Source: Heliomicrobium gestii (GTDB lineage: Bacteria > Bacillota > Desulfitobacteriia > Heliobacteriales > Heliobacteriaceae). From it: 64,000 nucleotides of DNA. The translations under genes were made by a program, and so were the position numbers. Where the stretch lies: assembly GCF_009877435.1 (NCBI RefSeq), contig NZ_WXEX01000005.1, positions 186,001-250,000 on the forward strand, written 5' to 3'. Positions 37,187 through 45,093 of the stretch are shown piece by piece. Each line of letters starts with the position of its first letter. The stretch's first letter is position 1. The notes under the pieces are model-generated. The model searched no databases and was not told the origin of the DNA. It saw only the letters and a program-made list of their open reading frames with translations.

Positions 37187-38980
37187 CTATACGGCCTTAT
37201 CGGCTGTGCGAGAGACCACCGTGATCAGTTCGTCAAAATGGCGAAGCACAATCTCCACCAACCGGGGATCAAACTGGGCGCCGGCGTGTTTTCGCAGTTC
37301 CTCGCGAATCACATCGGGCGGCAATCCCTTGCGGTAGGGACGGCTGCTGGCCATGGCGTCGATAGCGTCCGCGATGGCGATCACCCGGCTGGCGATGGGG
37401 ATGTTCTCCCCGGCCAACCCCACAGGATAGCCTCGGCCATCATAGTGTTCATGATGGTGATAGACGATATCGGCCACATTTCGAAACAAGCCGATCGGCC
37501 GCAGCAGTTCCGCGCCCAGGGCGGAATGACTTTTCATCTCGTTGAATTCGGCGGCGCTCAAGGGACCCGGTTTTTGCAGGATGCTTTCACGGATGCCGAT
37601 CTTGCCCACATCATGGAGCAGCCCGGCGATGCCGACGGTCTCAATCTCACTATCGGAAAGACCAGCCAGGCGCGCAATCGTCCGCGATAGAAGCATCACC
37701 TGCTCCGAATGCCCCCCTGTGTAGGCGTCCCGCATGTCGATCGCCCGCGACAGCGTGCGGATCATCTGCCAAAAGGCGCTGTTGAGCGATGCGTAGGCAT
37801 GGGCGCTCTTCAGCGCGATGGCAATGGCCTGAGCCAACTCCATCAGGCGATCCACCGTGCCGTCGGCGTAAAAGCCCGCTTCTCTGTTGCTGACGATGAT
37901 CGTGCCCAACGCCTTGTCACCGGCCATGACCGGAACATAGACGATGGAATGATAGCCCAGGGCGAGAAACTCCTCCTCCTGAGGACAGAGATCCTCCCGG
38001 CTCAAGTCGGCGCAAATCCTGGGCTGGCCCTCATCGGCCACCGCCGGCAGGCGGGTCTGATCGAGGGGCACCGAATCGGTCACAATCCCTGTGCTCCGCC
38101 CTTCCCACATATAAAACTCAGCGGTCTTCGTTCCCTCATCCCATACGGCGATGAAGAGCGCATCGGCCGTCACACGCGCCTGAATATGGCTGATCAGGGT
38201 CTTGATGACTTCATCGCGCCGGGCATTTTGGGCCATGACGCTGCGAAAGATCCGGTCCATCGCCTCCAGCGTCTCCACTTTTTCCGCCAGGCTGATGGTC
38301 GCCTTGCGGATCTCGGCCTGCAGTGACGCCCGGTGATCGGCCACCGCCGCCGCCATCTGGTTAAAGGCAGCCGCCAGCGCCGCCGTTTCTCCCGTCCCCA
38401 CTTCGGGAACGCAGACCGCCCGGTCGCCGTCGGCCACACGGCGCGCCGCCTCGGTCAACCGCACCAGCGGAAGGGTCAGCCGCCGGCTGACCCAGGCCGC
38501 GAAGGCGCCGGCGCCGAGAGAGGCCAGGCAGGCAACGGCCACCGTGTAGTCAAAGCGGTACTTCTGCTGTTTCCGCAGTTCTGTCATCCGCACCGCGATT
38601 TCCACCATACCCAGCTTTTTATCCATTGCCAGCACAGGAACCTGCACCGTCAGCACATCGGCCACATAGTGCGCTTTTTCCCGCTGGGTCATGACCCGTC
38701 CGTTGGCGTCAATGACACGCACATACTGGATATTGGGCTGATTCAATAAGGCCCAGGACAGGGAATTGATCCGATCCACGTCGCCTCCCTGCACGTCCGA
38801 ACCGACAGCGCTCGCCAACAGATTGGCGCCGGCCAGCGCCTCATTGCGCAGCGCCGCTTCCAACAGCGCTCCTTCTGTCCTGATAAAGTATCCGGCCATC
38901 ACCAAAATCCCGGCGAGACTCAGCGCCGTCAAGGCGAGCCAGAAACGAAAGGCCGTCCCTCGAATCCCTAACACGGTCAT
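37187..38980 (-). CDS. Membrane-bound HD-GYP cyclic-di-GMP phosphodiesterase with HAMP and GAF domains
   Basis: 597 residues from the ATG at 38980 (GGAGAGG upstream). Order: membrane helix 1 (FWLALTALSLAGILVMAGYF), an extracytoplasmic sensor of about 110 residues, helix 2 (VAVACLASLGAGAFAAWVS, about 150-170), HAMP (RRLTLPLVRLTEAARRVADG), coiled coil, GAF domain (about 255-395) and HD-GYP. The catalytic signatures GHSEQV, HDVGKIGI and HHEHYDGRGYP plus IADAIDAMASSRPYR are complete, so it should hydrolyse c-di-GMP. The signal is unknown. A terminator follows at 37151. Confidence 0.94.
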   Translation of the reverse strand: MTVLGIRGTAFRFWLALTALSLAGILVMAGYFIRTEGALLEAALRNEALAGANLLASAVGSDVQGGDVDRINSLSWALLNQPNIQYVRVIDANGRVMTQREKAHYVADVLTVQVPVLAMDKKLGMVEIAVRMTELRKQQKYRFDYTVAVACLASLGAGAFAAWVSRRLTLPLVRLTEAARRVADGDRAVCVPEVGTGETAALAAAFNQMAAAVADHRASLQAEIRKATISLAEKVETLEAMDRIFRSVMAQNARRDEVIKTLISHIQARVTADALFIAVWDEGTKTAEFYMWEGRSTGIVTDSVPLDQTRLPAVADEGQPRICADLSREDLCPQEEEFLALGYHSIVYVPVMAGDKALGTIIVSNREAGFYADGTVDRLMELAQAIAIALKSAHAYASLNSAFWQMIRTLSRAIDMRDAYTGGHSEQVMLLSRTIARLAGLSDSEIETVGIAGLLHDVGKIGIRESILQKPGPLSAAEFNEMKSHSALGAELLRPIGLFRNVADIVYHHHEHYDGRGYPVGLAGENIPIASRVIAIADAIDAMASSRPYRKGLPPDVIREELRKHAGAQFDPRLVEIVLRHFDELITVVSRTADKAV

Positions 38981-39120
38981 CGCACCTCTCCGAACCATCA
39001 TGCCTGCCCTATTCTGTCCAAGGCTAATGCCGTTTTCGATTTCCTTCTTTACAATAATTATGAACATTCTGTAGACACTTTGGCAAGACAAAGATTAAAC
39101 AAAGACCGTCGAAAAAAATA

Positions 39121-39146
39121 AAATCAGGGAGTCGCCTCCCTGATTT
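39121..39146 (-). terminator. Terminator of the pshX candidate
   Basis: AAATCAGGGA and TCCCTGATTT form a perfect 10-bp stem; TTATTTTTTTC follows on the minus strand. Confidence 0.85.
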
Positions 39147-39219
39147 CTCGTTACTTATGTCATTTCTTACCTTGCCTAAGACTTGCCAAATGGCCAAAGA
39201 GGATTAGTGCATTGGAAAA

Positions 39220-39315
39220 CTAGTCTTTCAGAACGAAATAGAAAGGAATGTGGAGGAACAGGAAGAAAAAGGCCAGCATGTGGGCAACGTTCCAAGTGGG
39301 GGTGTACAGTTCCAT
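39220..39315 (-). CDS. pshX: Reaction-centre small subunit PshX (candidate)
   Basis: A 31-residue frame with an AAAAGGAGGTG ribosome site 8 bases before the ATG and its own terminator, so it is clearly a strongly expressed small gene. The peptide starts MELYTPTWNVAHMLAFFF and ends PFYFVLKD: a short polar N terminus, one membrane helix, and histidines at positions 12 and 22 that could ligate bacteriochlorophyll g. Length and character match PshX, the 31-residue subunit found two per PshA homodimer in the crystal structure of the Heliomicrobium modesticaldum reaction centre; the match is from memory. If right, it fixes the taxonomic group. It stands alone here, away from any visible pigment-synthesis gene. 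Confidence 0.8.
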   Translation of the reverse strand: MELYTPTWNVAHMLAFFFLFLHIPFYFVLKD

Positions 39316-39458
39316 AAATAGGGCACCTCCTTTTGTTCCACATTTTTCCTGAATTCCAGCCAACGGTTTCCCTGTCGCCCAGAACTCGGCTATATATAGT
39401 TTAACGTATTCGACGCTATTTGGGTTATTCCTTTTTTGAAAAAAAATTAAACAAACAT

Positions 39459-39487
39459 GGCGCTTTATCGAGGTGAAGCGCCTTTTT
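39459..39487 (+). promoter_or_regulatory. Terminator-like hairpin in the leader of the two-component operon
   Basis: GGCGCTT (39459-39465) and AAGCGCC (39476-39482) form a 7-bp stem followed by TTTTTG, pointing towards the response regulator gene 75 bases away. A second weak stem (TTTGAA/TTCAAA) follows. There is no upstream plus-strand gene to terminate, so an attenuator is possible. Confidence 0.35.
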
Positions 39488-39562
39488 GTCTTTGAAGGGT
39501 TTTCCTCTTTCAAAAAAGAAGGTACACCGAAAGGCAGTCCTTCTGGAAAGGATGAACCATCG

Positions 39563-40246
39563 ATGACCCGCATCCTGCTCGTCGAAGACGAAATCAAACT
39601 CCGGCAAAACACCGCCCAGTTTCTGATCGCCGAAGGGTTCGCCGTCAGCGAAGCCGGCGCTGGACTGGCAGCGCTGCAGTGCTTCCGCGCGGAAAAACCC
39701 GACCTGATCCTCCTTGATATCCTGCTCCCCGAACTGAACGGTGTCCAACTCTGCCAGATCATCCGCCAGGAGAGCGCCGTGCCCATCTTGATGGTGACCG
39801 CCCTCGGCGGCGAAGAGGATGTGTTGGCCGGCCTGGAAAAAGGCGCCGACGACTACATCGTCAAGCCCTTTCGTATGCGGGAACTGGTCGCGCGGATCCG
39901 GGCCGTCTTGCGGCGGCAATCGCTGGTCCAAGCGCCCCAGTCGGTCCTCCACCTCGGCGAACTGACCCTGGACATTGACGGCGTCCGCCTCCTGAAACAG
40001 GGCCGGGAGGTGTCCTTGACGGCGACGGAGTTTCGCCTGCTCTCGATGATGGCGAAGCAGCCAGGCCGCGCCTTTACGCGCCTGCAACTCCTGGAAGGCG
40101 CCATCGGCGAGGCCTTTGAAAACTACGAGCGCACTGTAGACACCCATATATTCAACCTGCGCAAAAAAATCGAAGACCGCTCCGGCAAACCGCGCTATAT
40201 CCAAACGGTGTTCGGCGTCGGCTACCGCTTCGGAGAGCAGCGATGA
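39563..40246 (+). CDS. OmpR-family response regulator
   Basis: 227 residues. MTRILLVEDEIKLR opens the receiver domain; ILLDILLPELNG holds the phospho-accepting Asp (about 51) and DDYIVKPF the conserved Lys (about 102). The C-terminal winged helix (about 130-225) ends RKKIEDRSGKPRYIQTVFGV and GYRF, typical of OmpR/PhoB regulators. The ATG at 39563 has GAAAGGATG upstream; a longer frame from 39473 covers the hairpin leader and is rejected. It overlaps the kinase gene by four bases. Confidence 0.95.
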   Translation: MTRILLVEDEIKLRQNTAQFLIAEGFAVSEAGAGLAALQCFRAEKPDLILLDILLPELNGVQLCQIIRQESAVPILMVTALGGEEDVLAGLEKGADDYIVKPFRMRELVARIRAVLRRQSLVQAPQSVLHLGELTLDIDGVRLLKQGREVSLTATEFRLLSMMAKQPGRAFTRLQLLEGAIGEAFENYERTVDTHIFNLRKKIEDRSGKPRYIQTVFGVGYRFGEQR

Positions 40247-41673
40247 GGCTGCGCAAACGCTTTTTCATCTACTTTCTGGCGCTGATCCTGTTGACGGCAG
40301 GCCTCAACCTGGCGATCACCATCGCCGGGAGCAAGGCTGCCGTCGAGCGCTTCACCGACCAGTTCCGCGATGCCTTTGCCGGTGCCGCGAGCAAGACGAT
40401 CACCGCCCACTACCGTGACAAGGGAACCCTGCAGGGACTGACGGAAGAGGCGATCACCCCCCGGGAACTGGTCGTCGACTTTCCGCGCCAGTTTGACCGC
40501 GACCCAGACCACGGCCCGCCGCCCTTCGTCACCGTTCCCGGCGGCGGAACCTGGAGCGTCATCGTCGAAGACAGCGACGGTCAGATCGTCCTTGGCCCGC
40601 AAGGCAGCGCCCACGCGCCTGAACCGGGCGTCGACGCCGATTACCCCCTTGCGGTTGACGGCCGTTATATCGGTCACTTGCAGCTTTTGCCCAAAGAAAA
40701 CAGCCTCCTGGACACAGCCCGTTCTTTCCTCATCGTGCCGCTCGTGATCCGGCAGGTCGGAACGGTGATCATCGCCTCCATCCTCGCCCTGATCATCGCC
40801 TTTTTCATCTCGAACCAGTTGATTCAGCCGATCGGGGTGCTCGCCGAAGCCGCCCGAACCATCGCCCGGGGCAATCTGGGTCACCGGGTCAACCTGACCG
40901 GCCGCGATGAACTGGGCGAACTGGCCGCCGACTTCAACACCATGGCGGCCCGCCTGGAGGAGGACCAACGGCTGCGCCGGCAGTTGCAGGCCGACGTGGT
41001 TCATGAACTGCGCACCCCCCTCGCCGTCTGCCAAAGCCTCTACGATTCCCTGGAAAGCGGATTTGTCACCTGGGACAAAGAGGCGCTGACGACACTCCAG
41101 GAAGAAACGGGACGGATGAACCGTCTCGTCCACGATCTCCATGAGTTGAGCAAAGCCGAAACGCGTCAGTTGTCCTTTTGCCGAGAATGGCTCTACGTGA
41201 CCGACCTGCTCGAACGCTTGGAGGAGTCTTTCAGCGCCGCTGCCCGGCAAAAAGAGGTCGCCTTCTGCGTCAACGGGAAAAGCGAAACGGCCGGAACCCT
41301 CCTCTACGTGGATCCCGACCGCACGGTTCAGATCTTTATCAACCTGTTGCACAACGCCCTCCGGCACACCTGTCCCGGCGGTTTTATCGCCGTCGACGCC
41401 CAGACCCGGCCGGGCGGCGTCGCCATCGCCGTCCGTGACAGCGGCTGCGGCATCGCCCCGGAACATCTGCCCCACATCTTCGACCGTTTTTACCGCATCG
41501 ACGGGAGCCGCACCCGGCAGACCGGCGGCTGCGGCCTCGGCCTGGCCATCGCCCGGGAATACGCCCTCTTGCAAGGCGGTTCCATCACCGCCGAAAGCAA
41601 CCCCGGTCAGGGGTCCGTTTTCACGGTCTGGCTGCCGACAGAGGAAGAGCCCCTTCCCCCGCAGGGCCGGTGA
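40243..41673 (+). CDS. Sensor histidine kinase (HAMP type)
   Basis: 476 residues. Membrane helix 1 (FFIYFLALILLTAGLNLAIT), an extracytoplasmic sensor of about 140 residues, helix 2 (VGTVIIASILALIIAFFIS), HAMP (NQLIQPIGVLAEAART), the phospho-His motif VVHELRTPLAV (about 250), N box NLLHNALRHT (about 365), G1 DSGCGIAP, F box FDRFYR and G2 GGCGLGLAIA are all present. The start overlaps the regulator stop as ATGA, so the pair is coupled. The phosphate-type promoter seen at 30861 makes a PhoR-like role worth testing, but nothing here proves it. Confidence 0.95.
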   Translation: MRLRKRFFIYFLALILLTAGLNLAITIAGSKAAVERFTDQFRDAFAGAASKTITAHYRDKGTLQGLTEEAITPRELVVDFPRQFDRDPDHGPPPFVTVPGGGTWSVIVEDSDGQIVLGPQGSAHAPEPGVDADYPLAVDGRYIGHLQLLPKENSLLDTARSFLIVPLVIRQVGTVIIASILALIIAFFISNQLIQPIGVLAEAARTIARGNLGHRVNLTGRDELGELAADFNTMAARLEEDQRLRRQLQADVVHELRTPLAVCQSLYDSLESGFVTWDKEALTTLQEETGRMNRLVHDLHELSKAETRQLSFCREWLYVTDLLERLEESFSAAARQKEVAFCVNGKSETAGTLLYVDPDRTVQIFINLLHNALRHTCPGGFIAVDAQTRPGGVAIAVRDSGCGIAPEHLPHIFDRFYRIDGSRTRQTGGCGLGLAIAREYALLQGGSITAESNPGQGSVFTVWLPTEEEPLPPQGR

Positions 41674-41784
41674 AACGGATTCGGAGTTCGACCACCTCGG
41701 CGCGGCTCCCCACCCGCAGGGGCGGTCCCCAGGGCAGGTTTCCCGCCGTCACCATCACCGCTGAGGATCGAGGAGGTCTTTCCG

Positions 41785-42720
41785 ATGACTGTCCATACGA
41801 GCCGCACCCAGGAACCAGGCCGCGTTGTCATCGACCATGATCGGTGCGTACGCTGCGGCCGCTGTGTCAACCTCTGCAGCGGCCTGGTCTTATCCATGGT
41901 GGACACCGGCGGCCCAGTGCAGATCGACCAACAGCGGCTGTTCGGCTGCATCGGTTGCGGTCAGTGCATGGCCGCCTGCCCCCAGGGCTGTATCCAGGTT
42001 GAGGGACGTGAGATCTCTCCCGCCGACCTGCTCCCCCTGCCCCCCCAGGAAGCGCGAACCGCCTACGAACCGTTGCATGCGCTCCTGCTGGCGCGTCGGA
42101 GTGTGCGCCGCTTTCAAGCCAGGGCCGTAGAACGGGAGATCGTCGACCAGATCATCGACGCCTCCTCCACAGCGCCCATGGGCATCCCGCCGTCAGACGT
42201 GCGGCTCTTTGTGCTGGACAGCCGGGAGAAGGTTCGGCAACTGTCCGACGACATCGCAGAGGTGGCGAAAAAGAGCGCCTGGTTGTTCTCGCCGCTGGCG
42301 AACGAGGTGGCGCGCCCCTTCATCAGCAAGGAAGACTATGAACTGCGCAAGGGCTTCATCCACCCCATGCTGCAGTTTCTCGTCGAGGCCCACGGTCAGG
42401 GAGAGAACTGGATCCTCTACGACGCCCCGCTGGCGATGCTCTTCTACGGCTCTCCCTATTCCGATCCGGCCGATCCCTACATCGCCGCCACCTACGCCAT
42501 GCTGGCCGGCGAATCGCTGGGTCTGGGGACCTGCATGATCGGCGCCGCCGCTCCCTTTATCCGCTATAGCGATGAACTGCAGCGAAAATACGGCATCGAG
42601 ATGAAGACCGCCGCTGCCCTGTTCGTCCTGTTCGGCTATCCGGAGGCAACCTACCGGCGAGCGCTGCGACGAACCTTCGCCAAAGTAACCTTTTATGGCG
42701 GAAATAACGCCGCAGATTGA
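41785..42720 (+). CDS. Nitroreductase with N-terminal 2[4Fe-4S] ferredoxin domain
   Basis: 311 residues. CVRCGRCVNLC (about 21-31) and CIGCGQCMAACPQ (about 55-67) bind two [4Fe-4S] clusters. From about residue 95, LLARRSVRRFQARAVE and STAPMGIPPS open a nitroreductase fold that should bind FMN; GTCMIGAAAPF (about 250) is the second FMN-contact region. In such fusions the ferredoxin part feeds electrons directly to the flavin; substrates include nitro compounds, quinones or unknown metabolites. It lies 110 bases after the histidine kinase on the same strand, so it may be co-transcribed with or controlled by that system. Confidence 0.9.
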   Translation: MTVHTSRTQEPGRVVIDHDRCVRCGRCVNLCSGLVLSMVDTGGPVQIDQQRLFGCIGCGQCMAACPQGCIQVEGREISPADLLPLPPQEARTAYEPLHALLLARRSVRRFQARAVEREIVDQIIDASSTAPMGIPPSDVRLFVLDSREKVRQLSDDIAEVAKKSAWLFSPLANEVARPFISKEDYELRKGFIHPMLQFLVEAHGQGENWILYDAPLAMLFYGSPYSDPADPYIAATYAMLAGESLGLGTCMIGAAAPFIRYSDELQRKYGIEMKTAAALFVLFGYPEATYRRALRRTFAKVTFYGGNNAAD

Positions 42721-42759
42721 AAAGGGGGTTCCTGGCTGCAACGCCGGGAGCCCCTTTTT
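42720..42759 (+). terminator. Terminator of the nitroreductase gene
   Basis: AAAAGGGGG-TTCCTGGC and GCCGGGAG-CCCCTTTTT form an imperfect long stem with a T tail. The remaining sequence to 43028 holds only an AT-rich promoter-like region and a small hairpin (about 42874-42897). Confidence 0.8.
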
Positions 42760-43028
42760 CTATGTATTATGGCGCCTCCTGTGACTTGGGAGGGAACGAA
42801 CAGACTTGGCTCTTGCGGAACAGGTGATTCTATTGAATAATGGATACAAATTATAGTCAAATTGGCTATAGGAGGTTGGCTCCTCCTCCATAGTAGGGCT
42901 TGCCAGTGAAACTGCGATGAGAGGAATCGTCCGAGGTGAATCGAATGCCGAACGACAACCGCCCCCCGGAGACAGTTGCATAATGGAAGCAAGAGAGCGA
43001 TTCGACGACGAAAGGATGTACCTGCCAT

Positions 43029-45008
43029 ATGACTTGGGCAAAATCCTTAAAAATCCGGGCCTTAGCTCTTGCTTCTGTGGTGCTGATCTGCGGGATCGCC
43101 CTGGCAATGGGCCTGATGTACTCGCAAGCAAAGGAGATTATTACCGCAAACCTTAAACAGAACGCCTTACAGTCGGTGTCGGTTCACGCCGACCGGTTGG
43201 CCCAATGGCTACAGGTCCGAATGGCAGAGGTAGAGGTGATCGCCAATACGGAAATCGTCCGAACGATGGACCGTGAAAAGGTAATGCCCTACTTAAAACG
43301 AGAGATGGAGCGATTTAAAGGGACTTATAATAGTTTTGGGATTTCCGATAGGACAGGAAAACTTGCCCTAAACAACGGGGCGATCATCGATATCTCTTCG
43401 GAGAGCAGCTTCCCGGCGATCATGTCGAACGGCGTCAGTGTGATCAGCGATCCCTTCCCAGACAAACAAAATGAACGGGACTTGATCATTTCGATGGAAA
43501 CCGCCGTTCGATCCGGTGACGGGACCGTGGTCGGACTCGCTAGCGGAGCCAGTCTGGTGAGCACGGTCTTTCAGCAAAACGCCGACTTTCATATCGGGCA
43601 AACGGATAAGGTCTATATCCTAAAGAAAGACGGGACGGTTCTCTATCACCCGGACTACAAGCCCTTATCGACGAACGCACTGAAAGAAGGGGATGCGGCC
43701 TATCAATCTGCATTAAAAGAGATGCTGGGCGGCGCCGTCAACACCCTGTCGGTAGGCGATAAGATCCTCTTTGGCGCGCCGGTGCAGGGGAAAGATTGGG
43801 TGATGGTGCTGGAGGTCCCGGTCCATGAATACCTGGATGCGCTCAATACGTTGATGGTTCGGATGATCGTCCTATCCATCGGGGTCATTGTGGCGCTGAT
43901 CGGCATGGCCCTGTATTTGCTGCAAAGCATTTTCCGTCGCATTGACATTCTTGCGCAAACGGCGGAGGTGACCGCGAAAGGGGATCTCCGTTCTCGCCTT
44001 TCCGAAGGGGAAGACGAGATCGGAATGGTCAATCGTTGTTTCAATCAGATGGTGGGGGAACTGCGAAAGATCGTCACAGAATTGGCCCGCAGCGCAACAT
44101 CGGTGAGTGAGAACGCCCTTGCGTACCGTGAATTGACAGATGATGCCGTACAGACGGGGCATGTCGTATCGGCCACGATCCATCAATTGTCGCAAGGCAG
44201 CCAAGCGACGGCCCAGGAGGTCGAGCGGATCACCCTGTCCATCGACGCATTGAATCAAGTCGTGGGCAAAATGACATCGCTCGGAACCACCATTGATGGG
44301 GTCGTCGAGAATACGCGGGCAAAAGCGGAACAGGGTTCCCTGTCCATCACGGAAACAGTCGCGCAGATGGATACGATTCAGGAACAGGTTCAAAAAACCG
44401 GCTTGGTCGTGGACGATCTGACAGCACAATCAGAGGAGATCGCCATGATCAGCACCACGATCGGCAGTATTGCATCGCAGACCAACCTGTTGGCCTTAAA
44501 TGCGGCCATCGAAGCGGCGCGGGCCGGCGAGGCGGGTCAAGGGTTTTCCGTCGTCGCCGAAGAGGTGCGCAAACTGGCGGAACAATCGGCCACCGCCGCC
44601 AAGGAGATTGACGTCGAGATCCATGCCATCCAGGAGCGGATCGCGATGGCTGTCGCCTCCATGCGGGAAAACGGGGAACGCATGATCGGGGGGAAAGAAG
44701 CGATTCGAAAAATCTCGTCTCATTTTACCGAGATCGAGCAGGGCGTTCGGCATATCGCCCATGCGAGTAAAGACCTCGGCAACGTCGCCAAAGAGATCGA
44801 CGAAGGCAGCAAGCAGATCGGCAATGCCGTCGCCAATTGTTCAGCCGTCAGCGAAGAAGTCGCCGCAGGATCGGAACATGCCGTATCCCAGATGGAAAGC
44901 CAGGAAAAAAGCCTGCAGGCCCTGCGCTCGGCGGCAACGCACTTGAAAGAAATGGCCCAGAACTTAGAAACCCATATCGCCCACTTTACCCTGAGCGAGC
45001 AGGCGTAG
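43029..45008 (+). CDS. Methyl-accepting chemotaxis protein
   Basis: 659 residues. Membrane helix 1 (about 12-30), a dCache-type extracytoplasmic sensor (about 35-275; note [15 protein letters not shown] and [18 protein letters not shown]), helix 2 ([20 protein letters not shown], about 280-300), HAMP (about 300-355) and a long signalling coiled coil. The hairpin tip [19 protein letters not shown] and EVRKLAEQS are the CheA/CheW-binding signature. The ligand is unknown; related sensors bind amino acids or carboxylates. The ATG at 43029 has GAAAGGATG upstream. Confidence 0.95.
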   Translation: MTWAKSLKIRALALASVVLICGIALAMGLMYSQAKEIITANLKQNALQSVSVHADRLAQWLQVRMAEVEVIANTEIVRTMDREKVMPYLKREMERFKGTYNSFGISDRTGKLALNNGAIIDISSESSFPAIMSNGVSVISDPFPDKQNERDLIISMETAVRSGDGTVVGLASGASLVSTVFQQNADFHIGQTDKVYILKKDGTVLYHPDYKPLSTNALKEGDAAYQSALKEMLGGAVNTLSVGDKILFGAPVQGKDWVMVLEVPVHEYLDALNTLMVRMIVLSIGVIVALIGMALYLLQSIFRRIDILAQTAEVTAKGDLRSRLSEGEDEIGMVNRCFNQMVGELRKIVTELARSATSVSENALAYRELTDDAVQTGHVVSATIHQLSQGSQATAQEVERITLSIDALNQVVGKMTSLGTTIDGVVENTRAKAEQGSLSITETVAQMDTIQEQVQKTGLVVDDLTAQSEEIAMISTTIGSIASQTNLLALNAAIEAARAGEAGQGFSVVAEEVRKLAEQSATAAKEIDVEIHAIQERIAMAVASMRENGERMIGGKEAIRKISSHFTEIEQGVRHIAHASKDLGNVAKEIDEGSKQIGNAVANCSAVSEEVAAGSEHAVSQMESQEKSLQALRSAATHLKEMAQNLETHIAHFTLSEQA

Positions 45009-45014
45009 GCGAGT

Positions 45015-45054
45015 AAAACGGGATTCCCGGTTTCGCCTCCGGGAATCCCGTTTT
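45015..45054 (+). terminator. Terminator of the chemoreceptor gene
   Basis: AAAACGGGATTCCCGG and CCGGGAATCCCGTTTT form a perfect 16-bp stem. Confidence 0.9.
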
Positions 45055-45093
45055 CCCCCTCGTTGTCAACCGCAAGCCCCTGAGGAGGTTCGA

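Noticed and set aside
42870-42900. Hairpin in the leader of the chemoreceptor gene considered as a c-di-GMP riboswitch
   Set aside because: It is a short simple stem without the conserved riboswitch core sequences.
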